Numbered from the stretch's first letter, positions 1 to 6,036 are shown. The stretch: DNA of 10,783 bases from JADFNO01 sp965369945 (GCA_965369945.1 CBDUST010000141.1:1-10783), one strand, 5' to 3'. Notes: a model not told the origin generated them from the sequence alone. Program-made: numbers and translations.

Positions 1-55
1 CCGCGCCCGACCCGGACCTTCCTCACTCGCAAGGCTCGCTCGTCAGGTCCGGCTT
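1..55. repeat. 55-bp REP-like hairpin repeat, copy 1
   Basis: Identical over all 55 bases to positions 662-716. It contains a perfect 8-bp inverted repeat, CCGGACCT at 12-19 and AGGTCCGG at 45-52, enclosing a 25-base loop. It lies directly upstream of the transposase-like gene and may extend left beyond the window edge. Size, hairpin and association with a Y1 transposase fit a REP/BIME-type element. Confidence 0.85.
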
Positions 56-62
56 GATCTCG

Positions 63-68
63 TACTGT
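63..68 (+). promoter_or_regulatory. Possible -10 box of the RAYT-like gene
   Basis: TACTGT lies seven bases before the ATG at 76. TCGTCA at 40-45, inside the repeat, is 17 bp upstream and matches the -35 consensus at four of six positions. No Shine-Dalgarno sequence is visible, so a near-leaderless transcript is possible. This is a weak consensus match only. Confidence 0.3.
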
Positions 69-75
69 GCCGCAT

Positions 76-621
76 ATGAACTACAAGGGCGTGCTCGCTC
101 ATTGCATCTGTAGCTTCCATGGCCAGTGGATCCCCGGTGATGAACGGGGCTGGCGCTCACGACAACACAAGCGTCATTCGTCCGGCGACTATCACGATCG
201 ACCGCCAGCGATGGAACACGAAGGGCTTCGACACTATGTGCGCAGTCAGCTGAAACGAGCACCTGTTGTGCTGCGTGTTGATCAGCGGCCGGTCGTAAGG
301 GCTGCTTTCGTTTGTAAACTCCAAAGGATGGGATGCGAAGTCCGCCTGGCTGCCTGCGGTGCAACCCATCTGCATGTTCTGCTGACTCTGACGCAGCCAG
401 ACGCGATCAGGCAAATTGGCAAAGCCAAGCAGTTCGCCTCGCTGAAGCTGACGGATCACGTAGGCCAGTTGTGGGGCGAGCGATCGAAGGTCATCCCGAT
501 ACGCGACGAACTACATTTGCACAACGCCGTTGACTACATTCGTGATCACGCAAGAAAGGAGGACGCTTGGCTGTGGTCCAACGGCGTCACCGACGTCACA
601 ACTGACCCAAGCCGGACCTGA
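76..621 (+). CDS. REP-associated Y1 (HUH) transposase-like protein
   Basis: A 181-residue protein recognised as a small HUH/Y1 transposase-like protein of the RAYT type. Such proteins nick or join single-stranded DNA at hairpin repeats through a histidine pair and a catalytic tyrosine. Visible features are an N-terminal CSFHGQWIPGDERG segment resembling the opening of planctomycete-type Y1 proteins, the HUH-like pair in THLHVLL near the middle, and a later VDYIRDHARKE helix whose Tyr is the candidate nucleophile. The gene sits between two identical 55-bp hairpin repeats, which supports the family call. The ATG at 76 is preferred; an in-frame GTG at 67 would add three residues. The stop codon lies inside a third, inverted copy of the hairpin. 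Whether it is active cannot be told from the sequence, but the frame is intact. The assignment rests on motif recognition, not on a search. Confidence 0.72.
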   Translation: MNYKGVLAHCICSFHGQWIPGDERGWRSRQHKRHSSGDYHDRPPAMEHEGLRHYVRSQLKRAPVVLRVDQRPVVRAAFVCKLQRMGCEVRLAACGATHLHVLLTLTQPDAIRQIGKAKQFASLKLTDHVGQLWGERSKVIPIRDELHLHNAVDYIRDHARKEDAWLWSNGVTDVTTDPSRT

Positions 622-639
622 GGTCCCCCGAAGGTCCGG
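612..639. repeat. Short inverted copy of the REP-like hairpin
   Basis: CCGGACCT at 612-619 and AGGTCCGG at 632-639 form the same 8-bp stem as the 55-bp repeats, with a shortened 12-base loop. Flanking bases (AAGCC on the left, GGGTTC on the right) match the reverse complement of the long repeat's ends, so it is in inverted orientation. It overlaps the transposase stop codon (619-621). Confidence 0.75.
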
Positions 640-661
640 GTTCTTCCATTCGATCACTCCC

Positions 662-716
662 CCGCGCCCGACCCGGACCTTCCTCACTCGCAAGGCTCGC
701 TCGTCAGGTCCGGCTT
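662..716. repeat. 55-bp REP-like hairpin repeat, copy 2
   Basis: Exact second copy of positions 1-55, with the stem at 673-680 and 706-713. It lies between the transposase-like gene and purM and ends 21 bases before the purM ATG. Together with the inverted hairpin at 612-639 it makes a BIME-like head-to-tail pair. Confidence 0.85.
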
Positions 717-725
717 CCAATCGCC

Positions 726-731
726 TACACT
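726..731 (+). promoter_or_regulatory. Possible -10 box, leaderless start of purM
   Basis: TACACT is followed by exactly six bases and then the purM ATG at 738, the spacing that puts the transcription start at or next to the A of ATG. No Shine-Dalgarno is present in the 21 bases between the repeat and the start. No good -35 is seen; it would fall inside the repeat. Confidence 0.35.
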
Positions 732-737
732 GCACCT

Positions 738-1826
738 ATGGCGAGCGCGGCGACAACTCCAAATAAACCCCCGTTGACCTACGCCCAGGCCGGCGTGGAT
801 ATCGATGCGGGCGATGCGGTCGTCAAGCTCATCAAACCCATGCTTCGCCGCACCCATGGCCCGCGCGTCTTCGGCGACCACGGCGGATTTGCCGGCATGT
901 TCCGCCTCGATTTCAACGAGAAGCTCTTCAAGAGGAACTATCGCGACCCCGTGCTCGTGGCGTGTGCCGATGGCGTTGGCACGAAGGTCAAGCTCGCAAC
1001 TGAGGCTGGAATCTACGACACCGTCGGCATCGATTGCGTAGCGATGAACGTCAACGACCTCATCGTCCAAGGCGCCGAGCCGTTGTTCTTCCTGGACTAC
1101 TTGGGCTTGCACAAGATCGAGCCTGACAAGACCGCCGCGATGGTGGCAGGCGTGGCCAAGGGTTGTGAGATCGCCGGCTGCGCACTACTCGGTGGCGAGT
1201 GTTCGGAAATGCCCGATGTGTATTCTGAAGGTGATTTCGACTTGGCGGGCTTTGCGGTCGGCGTTGTAGAACTACCACGGGCGGTCGATCCGACGCGCGT
1301 TGAACAGGGCGACATCATCATCGGCCTCGCCTCCGATGGCGTCCACTCCAACGGCTTCTCGCTCATTCGCGCCATCATCGAGGAACAAGGTCTGCGACTG
1401 CACAACACATACGCAGAACTTGGCGACCAAACACTGGGCGAGATACTTCTCATACCTACGCGCATCTACGCCAAACCGATCGTCAAACTGCTCAGCAAAT
1501 ACAAAGTCAAGCGCATCGTCGCCGGCATGGCGCACATCACTGGCGGCGGACTGCCGGGCAACGTCGTTCGCGTGTTGCCGGATGATCTTGATGCGGTGAT
1601 CGACACTGACGCCTGGGCGGTACCGCCGATCTTCGATTTCCTTCAAGCGCAGGGGAACATTGACCGGGACGAAATGCTGCGCGTATTCAACATGGGCGTC
1701 GGTTTCGTGCTGATCGTTCGCCCAACGTTCGCCGATTCAGTTGTCCGACAGCTCGAACGCCAAGGCGAACGCCCATTCATCATGGGCGAGATTGTTAAAG
1801 GCAGCGGCCAAGTAACATTGCAGTAG
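738..1826 (+). CDS. purM: Phosphoribosylformylglycinamidine cyclo-ligase (AIR synthetase)
   Basis: PurM closes the imidazole ring, converting FGAM and ATP to AIR in the fifth step of de novo purine synthesis, in the cytosol. The 362 residues compare with about 345 in E. coli. Hallmarks are visible in order: YAQAGVDIDAG at residues 15-25, the nucleotide-binding ADGVGTK at about 77-83, NVNDLIVQGAEP after residue 104, LLGGECSEMPDVY near the middle, SDGVHSNGFSLIR, and HITGGGLPGNVVRVLP with FNMGVGF in the C-terminal half. The ATG at 738 puts the YxxAGVDIDAG motif about 15 residues in, as in known PurM, so the start is sound. No other purine gene is adjacent; the upstream neighbour is a mobile-type REP/RAYT unit and the downstream neighbour is convergent with a 21-bp gap. 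There is no purine riboswitch in the short leader. Identification is secure. Confidence 0.97.
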   Translation: MASAATTPNKPPLTYAQAGVDIDAGDAVVKLIKPMLRRTHGPRVFGDHGGFAGMFRLDFNEKLFKRNYRDPVLVACADGVGTKVKLATEAGIYDTVGIDCVAMNVNDLIVQGAEPLFFLDYLGLHKIEPDKTAAMVAGVAKGCEIAGCALLGGECSEMPDVYSEGDFDLAGFAVGVVELPRAVDPTRVEQGDIIIGLASDGVHSNGFSLIRAIIEEQGLRLHNTYAELGDQTLGEILLIPTRIYAKPIVKLLSKYKVKRIVAGMAHITGGGLPGNVVRVLPDDLDAVIDTDAWAVPPIFDFLQAQGNIDRDEMLRVFNMGVGFVLIVRPTFADSVVRQLERQGERPFIMGEIVKGSGQVTLQ

Positions 1827-1847
1827 CAACGAGCGACTCTGATCCGC

Positions 1848-2222
1848 CTACTGCTCCGACCACACGGCCAATTCGTTGCCGCTGGGGTCGGTGAAGTGGA
1901 AGCGCCGGCCGCCGGGGAACTCGAACGGCTCGCGCACGATTGTTCCGCCAGCCTCGACGACCGCTTGCTGAACCTTCTCAAGATCGACAGCATAGATCAC
2001 CACAAGTGTGCCGCCCGTAGTGTTGGAATCGACTTTGCGCAGGCCGCCTCCGAGTCGACCATCGGCGAAGCTCGAGTAGTCGGGGCCGTAGTCAGTGAAC
2101 TCCCAGCCGAACGCTTGCTCGTAGAACTGCTTGGTTGTTTGGATATCCGTGGTGGGGAACTCGATGTAGTCGATCCGCTGATCGTGCTGCTGTTGTTGCT
2201 GCGACATTGTTGTTGGCATCAT
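1848..2222 (-). CDS. VOC family (glyoxalase/bleomycin-resistance fold) protein
   Basis: A 124-residue single-domain vicinal-oxygen-chelate protein. After a Q-rich N-terminus (five consecutive Gln) comes RIDYIEFPTTDIQTTKQFYE, then AFGWEF, the glycine-rich GRLGGGLRK stretch, and the second beta-alpha half ending in FHFTDPSGNELAVWSEQ. This is the typical layout of small VOC proteins described as glyoxalase-like; many bind a metal and act on small molecules, but the substrate here cannot be deduced. The Glu in the last strand is a usual metal ligand, while the first-strand position often held by His is Tyr or Glu here, so canonical glyoxalase I activity is doubtful. It starts 20 bases after the PUR-like gene and is probably co-transcribed with it. 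An alternative start is the ATG at 2207; neither start has a clear Shine-Dalgarno. Confidence 0.85.
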   Translation of the reverse strand: MMPTTMSQQQQQHDQRIDYIEFPTTDIQTTKQFYEQAFGWEFTDYGPDYSSFADGRLGGGLRKVDSNTTGGTLVVIYAVDLEKVQQAVVEAGGTIVREPFEFPGGRRFHFTDPSGNELAVWSEQ

Positions 2223-2242
2223 CTTGCCGAGTCGATTGGCGT

Positions 2243-2587
2243 TCAGTTGCGACTGGACCGCTTCTTATTCTTCCATTTGTTCGGATCGTACTTGTGCCCC
2301 TTGGGTGTGGTGATGCCGTGCTGATCGATGTAGCTACGCACCTCGTCCAGCTTCTCAAAGAGCGTGTCGAAGTCCTCGGACCACACGATCATCGAGAATT
2401 TGCGGTACGTGCCGTCGTCTTGGGGCACGCCCTCGACGAATTTGAGGAAGGGGTTGCCGTTGCCGGCTTTTTGAATCTGAAGGGCGTACTTTCGCGGCCC
2501 GGATGAATCGAACGCCCACGTCTTGACGACCTCGGTCTTACGCTTGCCCTTGCTGCGAGCCTGAGTCGGACTATTTGTTCCCGCCAT
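2243..2587 (-). CDS. PUR/DUF3276-like nucleic-acid-binding protein
   Basis: A 114-residue protein with a basic N-terminal tail, a central region RKYALQIQKAGNGNPFLKF...GTYRKFSMIVWSEDFDTLFEKL followed by DEVRSYID, and a lysine/arginine-rich C-terminus (KWKNKKRSSRN). The central pattern of beta strands followed by an EDFxxL helix resembles the PUR repeat of DUF3276/BpuR-type bacterial proteins, which bind single-stranded DNA and RNA. The basic tails fit nucleic-acid binding. A good AAGGAG Shine-Dalgarno lies eight bases upstream of the ATG. It is the first gene of a two-gene unit with the VOC gene, and a promoter candidate lies about 70-100 bases upstream. The family call is from pattern memory; if wrong, it is an uncharacterised small basic protein. 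Confidence 0.6.
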   Translation of the reverse strand: MAGTNSPTQARSKGKRKTEVVKTWAFDSSGPRKYALQIQKAGNGNPFLKFVEGVPQDDGTYRKFSMIVWSEDFDTLFEKLDEVRSYIDQHGITTPKGHKYDPNKWKNKKRSSRN

Positions 2588-2657
2588 TGCTTGGTCTCCT
2601 TGGTCGGATTTGCCATTCGCCGCTTATGAACCAGCCAGTGTCTCCGTTGCGGACCCT

Positions 2658-2688
2658 AATATATACCAAACAAATATCTGCCGCTCAA
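2658..2688 (-). promoter_or_regulatory. Candidate promoter of the PUR-VOC gene pair
   Basis: On the minus strand, TTGAGC (2683-2688) is followed by a 17-bp spacer and TATATA (2660-2665), overlapping TATATT (2658-2663). This is close to a sigma-70 promoter and is AT-rich against its surroundings. It would give a leader of about 65-70 bases before the ATG at 2587, which carries an AAGGAG ribosome-binding site at 2596-2601. Confidence 0.5.
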
Positions 2689-2804
2689 GGGGGGGAAGCC
2701 GACTTTGTGACAAAAAAAACGAATTGAAAAACCTCGGCCGGGCCCCTTGCGGCCGCGGACAAATCGGCGAAGATAGATATACCAACGGAGGGCCATTTCT
2801 ACGC

Positions 2805-2811
2805 AAGGAGG
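2805..2811 (+). promoter_or_regulatory. Strong Shine-Dalgarno of the CBS-domain gene
   Basis: AAGGAGG lies seven bases before the ATG at 2819. It fixes the start of the CBS-domain gene and contrasts with several neighbours that have no ribosome-binding site at all. Confidence 0.85.
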
Positions 2812-2818
2812 CACAGCC

Positions 2819-3250
2819 ATGGCCATTGCTGAGCATCTTCTCGCTGTCAAGGGCGGGGCAATCGCGTCGTTGGGACCCAAGGACACGGTCCTGGACGCCG
2901 CCCGACTCATGAACGACCGGCATATTGGGTCGGTTGTCATCATTGATGATGATCGGCTGGTGGGGATTTTCACCGAACGGGATGTCATGCGCCGGATCGT
3001 CGCTGAGCAGCGCGACCCGGCGTCAACCCCGATAGCCGAGGTCATGACCAGCCCCGTCGCCTGCGGCGCGCCGCACACCGCGCTCAACGAGCTGCGCAAT
3101 GTGATGCGACGACGCAAGATCCGCCACATCCCGATTGTGGATGGGCAGAAAGTGCTGGGGATGATCTCCATCGGTGATCTCAACCAAGCCGAGCATGATG
3201 TGCAGGAACAGACGATTCAGTATCTCGAGCAGTACATGTCCGTGACGTAG
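2819..3250 (+). CDS. Two-CBS-domain protein
   Basis: A 143-residue protein made almost entirely of a tandem CBS pair (Bateman module). The first CBS covers about residues 8-62, with the characteristic GSVVIIDDDRLVGIFTERD strand-helix signature. The second covers about 72-128, with KIRHIPIVDGQKVLGMISIGDL. Stand-alone CBS pairs usually bind adenosine nucleotides (AMP, ATP, SAM) and act as cytosolic energy or ligand sensors; the ligand here is not deducible. The start is fixed by an AAGGAGG seven bases upstream. A divergent 231-bp region separates it from the PUR gene, and it converges on arfB. The divergent region also holds a 7-G run (2689-2695) and an 8-A run (2712-2719). Confidence 0.93.
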   Translation: MAIAEHLLAVKGGAIASLGPKDTVLDAARLMNDRHIGSVVIIDDDRLVGIFTERDVMRRIVAEQRDPASTPIAEVMTSPVACGAPHTALNELRNVMRRRKIRHIPIVDGQKVLGMISIGDLNQAEHDVQEQTIQYLEQYMSVT

Positions 3251-3279
3251 GTCTGCGCAGGCTTTCGATCGATGCGTGC

Positions 3280-3308
3280 CATGCTTCGACCCCTCCGGGC
3301 GAAGCATG
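3280..3308. terminator. Strong hairpin between convergent genes, candidate terminator
   Basis: CATGCTTCG (3280-3288) pairs perfectly with CGAAGCATG (3300-3308). Within the loop, CCC (3290-3292) can pair with GGG (3297-3299), with A3289 bulged. It lies 29 bases after the CBS gene stop. There is no T-tract after it on either strand, so it is not a classical intrinsic terminator; it may instead be a repeat-family element. Confidence 0.5.
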
Positions 3309-3340
3309 TGGGCTGCGATCTATGCAACAGTCGCGCGTAG

Positions 3341-3375
3341 CACGCTTCTCCGCTCCGAGCAGCGGCCGAAGCGTG
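3341..3375. repeat. Second strong hairpin in the CBS-arfB gap
   Basis: CACGCTTC (3341-3348) pairs with GAAGCGTG (3368-3375), and inside it CCGCT (3350-3354) pairs with AGCGG (3361-3365), making a 13-pair stem interrupted by a small internal loop. It could help end transcription of arfB on the minus strand, but no U-tract follows. Its right arm is part of the 21-bp tandem repeat. Confidence 0.55.
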
Positions 3376-3424
3376 GCACCCAGCGGTCGAAACGTGGCAC
3401 CCCGCGGCTGATACGATGCGCCAA
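3362..3424. repeat. 21-bp tandem repeat, about three units
   Basis: Units at 3362-3382 and 3383-3403 share 17 of 21 bases, both built on GCGGYCGAARCGTGGCACCC. A degraded third unit at 3404-3424 agrees with the first at about 14 positions. The array ends just before the arfB stop codon. The GTGGCACC core recurs elsewhere in the window (inverted at 3272-3289 and direct at 9745-9762). Confidence 0.6.
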
Positions 3425-3425
3425 A

Positions 3426-3878
3426 CTAGTCGTTTGCGCCTGGTCGCCAACGGCGGGTGGATTTCTTCTTTGCTCGGCGTCGCTTGGTGTCGAGCCGCTT
3501 TTGTACCATCGCGCGACTGATCCGCCGGGCCTTGCGCGGCTTCGGCGGGTTCAAGGCTTCGACCACCAACGTTCGCAACCGATCGATGCACGCTCGTTTG
3601 TTGTCCAATTGCGACCGGTGGTTGTCAGCTTGGATCAGCAGCTCGTCGCGCAGCGTAAGTCGGCGTCCGGCCAGTCGCCGTAACCGTGCCTGAGTTGATC
3701 CAGATAGACCGACAATCGCCTCCACTTCCACGCGCAGCTCAGCTTTGGTGCTGAGCTTATTGACAGCCTGCCCGCCTGGCCCGCCTGAACGCGAGAACGA
3801 GAATTTCGCGTCCGCAGGTGCGATCCAGACACCAGGGGCAAGTTCCACGACATTGTCCGAAGGAGGCTGCGTGTCCAT
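3426..3878 (-). CDS. arfB: Peptidyl-tRNA hydrolase ArfB (ribosome rescue)
   Basis: ArfB (YaeJ/ICT1 family) enters stalled ribosomes that lack a stop codon and hydrolyses the peptidyl-tRNA ester. The 150 residues compare with 140 in E. coli. The release-factor-like catalytic domain has FSFSRSGGPGGQAVNK at residues 26-41, with the GGQ at 35-37 that reaches the peptidyl-transferase centre. The C-terminal tail, rich in Lys and Arg (KRRRAKKKSTRRW), is the family's hallmark for binding the empty mRNA channel. There is no codon-recognition domain, so this is not a full release factor. The start at 3878 lacks a Shine-Dalgarno, but the domain begins at the expected distance. The gene is divergent from the metallophosphoesterase gene across 137 bp. 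Confidence 0.94.
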   Translation of the reverse strand: MDTQPPSDNVVELAPGVWIAPADAKFSFSRSGGPGGQAVNKLSTKAELRVEVEAIVGLSGSTQARLRRLAGRRLTLRDELLIQADNHRSQLDNKRACIDRLRTLVVEALNPPKPRKARRISRAMVQKRLDTKRRRAKKKSTRRWRPGAND

Positions 3879-3977
3879 AGGTGGTCGCCATCGGCAATAA
3901 GGTCAGCGTAGCTGAGCTTATGGGGCACGGGAATTGCCAGCGATTGTTTCCGCATAACAGGTCGCGTCTACAGCTGC

Positions 3978-4006
3978 TTGGGAAACACCAGCCTTGCCCC
4001 TACGAT
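3978..4006 (+). promoter_or_regulatory. Promoter of the metallophosphoesterase gene
   Basis: TTGGGA (3978-3983), a 17-bp spacer and TACGAT (4001-4006) make a plausible sigma-70 promoter. The ATG at 4016 is only nine bases beyond the -10 box, so the transcript would carry at most a few leader bases. There is no Shine-Dalgarno. This supports the start at 4016 over the upstream in-frame GTG at 3881. Confidence 0.5.
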
Positions 4007-4015
4007 AGTCTCGCA

Positions 4016-4882
4016 ATGCCTCGAACCGCTTCCAGAGAACGACGAGCCAAGATTCGTAAGTATCGGCGGGCCCGGATCAGGCATTTCTTGTTCACCGCCG
4101 GTCCCGATCGACTCAGCGGCGGGCGGGCCGGTCGCCGGCATCTTGCCCAAGGATTCGTAGTTCGGCAGATCGAGATCGCAAGCCCATTGTGGCCGGTGGA
4201 GTTTGACGGCTTGCGCATCGGACATGTGAGTGATTTCCACGTCGGTGAGCTTCACCCCGTCGATCAATGCCTGGAGGCGGTCGAGTGCCTTGCCGCCAAT
4301 GAGCCTGATCTGGTCGCCTGCACCGGCGATGTGGTTGATTTGGATACCACCTACGCAGGCCCGATCGTTGAAGCGCTTGGGCGAATCAAAGCACCGCTGG
4401 GGAAATTTCTCGTGCTGGGCAATCACGATGAGCTGCACGATCCCGAGACACTCTCCGGCATGGCGCTGGAAAGTGGGCTGACTGTGTTGAGCAACGAGGC
4501 GGTGGAAATCAATCACAACGGCGGCCAACTCGTCGTGGCGGGAATCGAATGGGCCAAGTCAGCGGTGAGCTGCGCAAATCTGGTCGATCGCGCTTGTGGT
4601 GAGCTGACGCATCTGTTGCTTTCGCACAATCCCAAGGCGTTTTTGCGGGCAACTGACTTGGGCGTCCCCGTGACGTTGGCTGGTCATACACACGGTGGGC
4701 AAGTGGCGCTGAAGAACCGGCCTAATGCGAACCTCGCTATCTCGCAGCGCCGCAGTGCCGGGCTCTTCCAATCCAACGGCAGCGCGATGTACGTCACCAC
4801 CGGCGTCGGGGCGTGGTTCCCGCTGCGGGTGAATTGTCCCGCTGAGATCGCGATCATCACGGTTCGACACGCCGACGCATGA
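4016..4882 (+). CDS. Calcineurin-like metallophosphoesterase (YkuE-type)
   Basis: A 288-residue member of the binuclear-metal phosphoesterase superfamily. The metal-ligand motifs are all visible in order: HVSDFHVGE, DLVACTGDVVD, LGNHDE, LLLSHNP and LAGHTHGGQV, followed by the closing YVTTGVGAWFPLRVNCPAEI typical of the YkuE/LpxG-like branch. Those relatives act on phosphodiesters or lipid substrates at the membrane, but here the N-terminus is very basic (RTASRERRAKIRKYRRARIRHF with no hydrophobic stretch), so no membrane anchor is seen. The substrate is unknown. The start at 4016 is chosen because a promoter sits just upstream; an in-frame GTG at 3881 would add 45 poorly conserved-looking residues. 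The last four bases overlap the next gene (ATGA), implying translational coupling. Confidence 0.9.
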   Translation: MPRTASRERRAKIRKYRRARIRHFLFTAGPDRLSGGRAGRRHLAQGFVVRQIEIASPLWPVEFDGLRIGHVSDFHVGELHPVDQCLEAVECLAANEPDLVACTGDVVDLDTTYAGPIVEALGRIKAPLGKFLVLGNHDELHDPETLSGMALESGLTVLSNEAVEINHNGGQLVVAGIEWAKSAVSCANLVDRACGELTHLLLSHNPKAFLRATDLGVPVTLAGHTHGGQVALKNRPNANLAISQRRSAGLFQSNGSAMYVTTGVGAWFPLRVNCPAEIAIITVRHADA

Positions 4883-5772
4883 CAATCGACGGCCCGAAGA
4901 TTGTTCTGCTAGACGGTGCGACCGGCACCGAGCTCGATCGTCGCGGTGTGGATATTTCGCTGCCACTGTGGTCCGCTCGGGCGATTGTTGGCGCGCCACA
5001 GGTCTTGCAGGATGTACACAGCGAGTACCTGGCTGCGGGCGCGACCGGAATTACCGCCAACACGTTCCGTACGCATCGACGATCGCTCGCCAAGGCTGGG
5101 CTGGGCGATCAAGCAGCCGATCTGACGCGCCAAGCGGTCGAAATCGCCAAACGAGCGAGGGACGAACACAACCCCGATGCGCTCGTGCTCGGCTCGATTG
5201 CCCCGTTGGAAGATTGCTATCGACCCGATTTGTCGCCGGACGAGTCAGTCTGTCGCCGCGAGCACGCCGAGATGATTGAGCATCTGTTGGATGCGGGCGT
5301 CGATCTTCTACTCATTGAGACAATCAACAACGTCGCCGAAGCTCGGGCGGTGATAACCGAAGCGCAGCACCACGCCCCCGGAAAGTGGATCGCGAGTTTC
5401 TGCCTGCGCAATGAAGGCGAGCCCGGCATCTTGCTCAGCGGCGAGTCGCTAAGCCAATTGAGCGATGAGCTGAGTGAGGCGTATTCAGTCGGCGTGAATT
5501 GCACCGCCGCGCATGTGACTGCGTCGCACGTTGTGGCGCTGCGAGAATTACTACCGGAGAAAATGCGCATCGCCGCCTACGCCAACATCGGGTATCCCGA
5601 CGAATCGGGGAATTGGATTCGTACGGATGCAATCGAACCGCATCGCTACGCGCAGTACGCAATGCGGTGGATCGACGCGGGAGCGACGATCGTCGGTGGG
5701 TGTTGCGGTACGACACCTCAAACGATCAGCGCGATTGCCGCGCTCTTGCGCAGTCTTACTCCCACCGGATAG
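4879..5772 (+). CDS. Homocysteine S-methyltransferase family protein
   Basis: A 297-residue zinc-dependent methyltransferase of the family that includes MmuM, betaine-homocysteine methyltransferase and the N-terminal module of MetH. It has the TIM-barrel opening LLDGATGTELDRRGVD, then TANTFRTHRRSL, GSIAPLEDCYRPD, LLLIETIN, and the zinc ligands in VGVNCTA and GGCCGTTP near the C-terminus. The three cysteines are intact, so catalysis is expected. The methyl donor (S-methylmethionine, betaine or other) cannot be decided from the sequence. The length and lack of a cobalamin domain fit a stand-alone MmuM-like enzyme making methionine in the cytosol. It is coupled by an ATGA overlap to the metallophosphoesterase gene, with no obvious biochemical link. 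Confidence 0.92.
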   Translation: MTIDGPKIVLLDGATGTELDRRGVDISLPLWSARAIVGAPQVLQDVHSEYLAAGATGITANTFRTHRRSLAKAGLGDQAADLTRQAVEIAKRARDEHNPDALVLGSIAPLEDCYRPDLSPDESVCRREHAEMIEHLLDAGVDLLLIETINNVAEARAVITEAQHHAPGKWIASFCLRNEGEPGILLSGESLSQLSDELSEAYSVGVNCTAAHVTASHVVALRELLPEKMRIAAYANIGYPDESGNWIRTDAIEPHRYAQYAMRWIDAGATIVGGCCGTTPQTISAIAALLRSLTPTG

Positions 5773-5786
5773 ACCGATTCCGAGTT

Positions 5787-5815
5787 TTCCGGGGGCGGGG
5801 GGAATTCCGGGGGCG
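5787..5815. repeat. 11-bp direct repeat, 18-bp period
   Basis: TTCCGGGGGCG occurs at 5787-5797 and again at 5805-5815, separated by a G-run and part of a GGAATTCC palindrome. It lies just downstream of the methyltransferase stop. No function is evident. Confidence 0.4.
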
Positions 5816-5825
5816 CAGTATCAAC

Positions 5826-5859
5826 CCCACTTGCGCACATATCACAATGCACAAGTGGG
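5826..5859. terminator. 12-bp inverted repeat, possible bidirectional terminator
   Basis: CCCACTTGCGCA (5826-5837) pairs with TGCACAAGTGGG (5848-5859) except for one mismatch, with a 10-base loop. It sits 53 bases after the methyltransferase gene (+) and 39 bases beyond the end of the small lipoprotein gene (-). On the + strand it is followed by ATTCATTT, a weak U-rich tail. Position between convergent genes fits a terminator. Confidence 0.5.
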
Positions 5860-5898
5860 ATTCATTTCCGCCCGGAAAATCAATCGTTCGGCCGGATC

Positions 5899-6036
5899 CT
5901 ATTCCTCGTCCGGGTCTGGTGCCGGGGTGTTGTCGCCTGCGGCCGCATCGTCGCTTGACTTCTCACAGCCCGTCAGAATCGTGCTTCCACACAGGATCAG
6001 GCCCACTACACTCAACATTGCCAATGCTTTTCGCAT
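5899..6036 (-). CDS. Small 45-residue lipoprotein
   Basis: A short gene encoding a 45-residue protein that starts MRKALAMLSVVGLILCG and has a signal-peptidase-II lipobox, ILTGC, with the lipidated Cys at residue 24. The mature peptide would be only 22 residues, CEKSSDDAAAGDNTPAPDPD followed by two Glu, strongly acidic and probably disordered. A GGAG Shine-Dalgarno (6044-6047 on the minus strand) lies seven bases before the ATG. It would be anchored to the membrane facing outward. Its size recalls entericidin-like lipoproteins, but no sequence kinship is claimed and the function is unknown. It lies 115 bp downstream of rdgB on the same strand. Confidence 0.72.
   Translation of the reverse strand: MRKALAMLSVVGLILCGSTILTGCEKSSDDAAAGDNTPAPDPDEE

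Noticed and set aside
1896..2324. 142-codon + strand frame opposite the VOC and PUR-like genes
   Set aside because: It is the antisense shadow of two genes with clear family motifs and has no features of its own.
3362..3424. Possible CRISPR array
   Set aside because: The 21-bp units are directly adjacent with no spacers and are degenerate; no cas genes are present.
3881..4015. Upstream GTG start of the metallophosphoesterase gene
   Set aside because: It would place the promoter-like TTGGGA/TACGAT pair inside the coding region and adds residues with no family resemblance; the ATG at 4016 fits better.
3968..4528. 186-codon minus-strand frame opposite the metallophosphoesterase gene
   Set aside because: The + strand carries all catalytic motifs of the phosphoesterase; the antisense product shows no domain.
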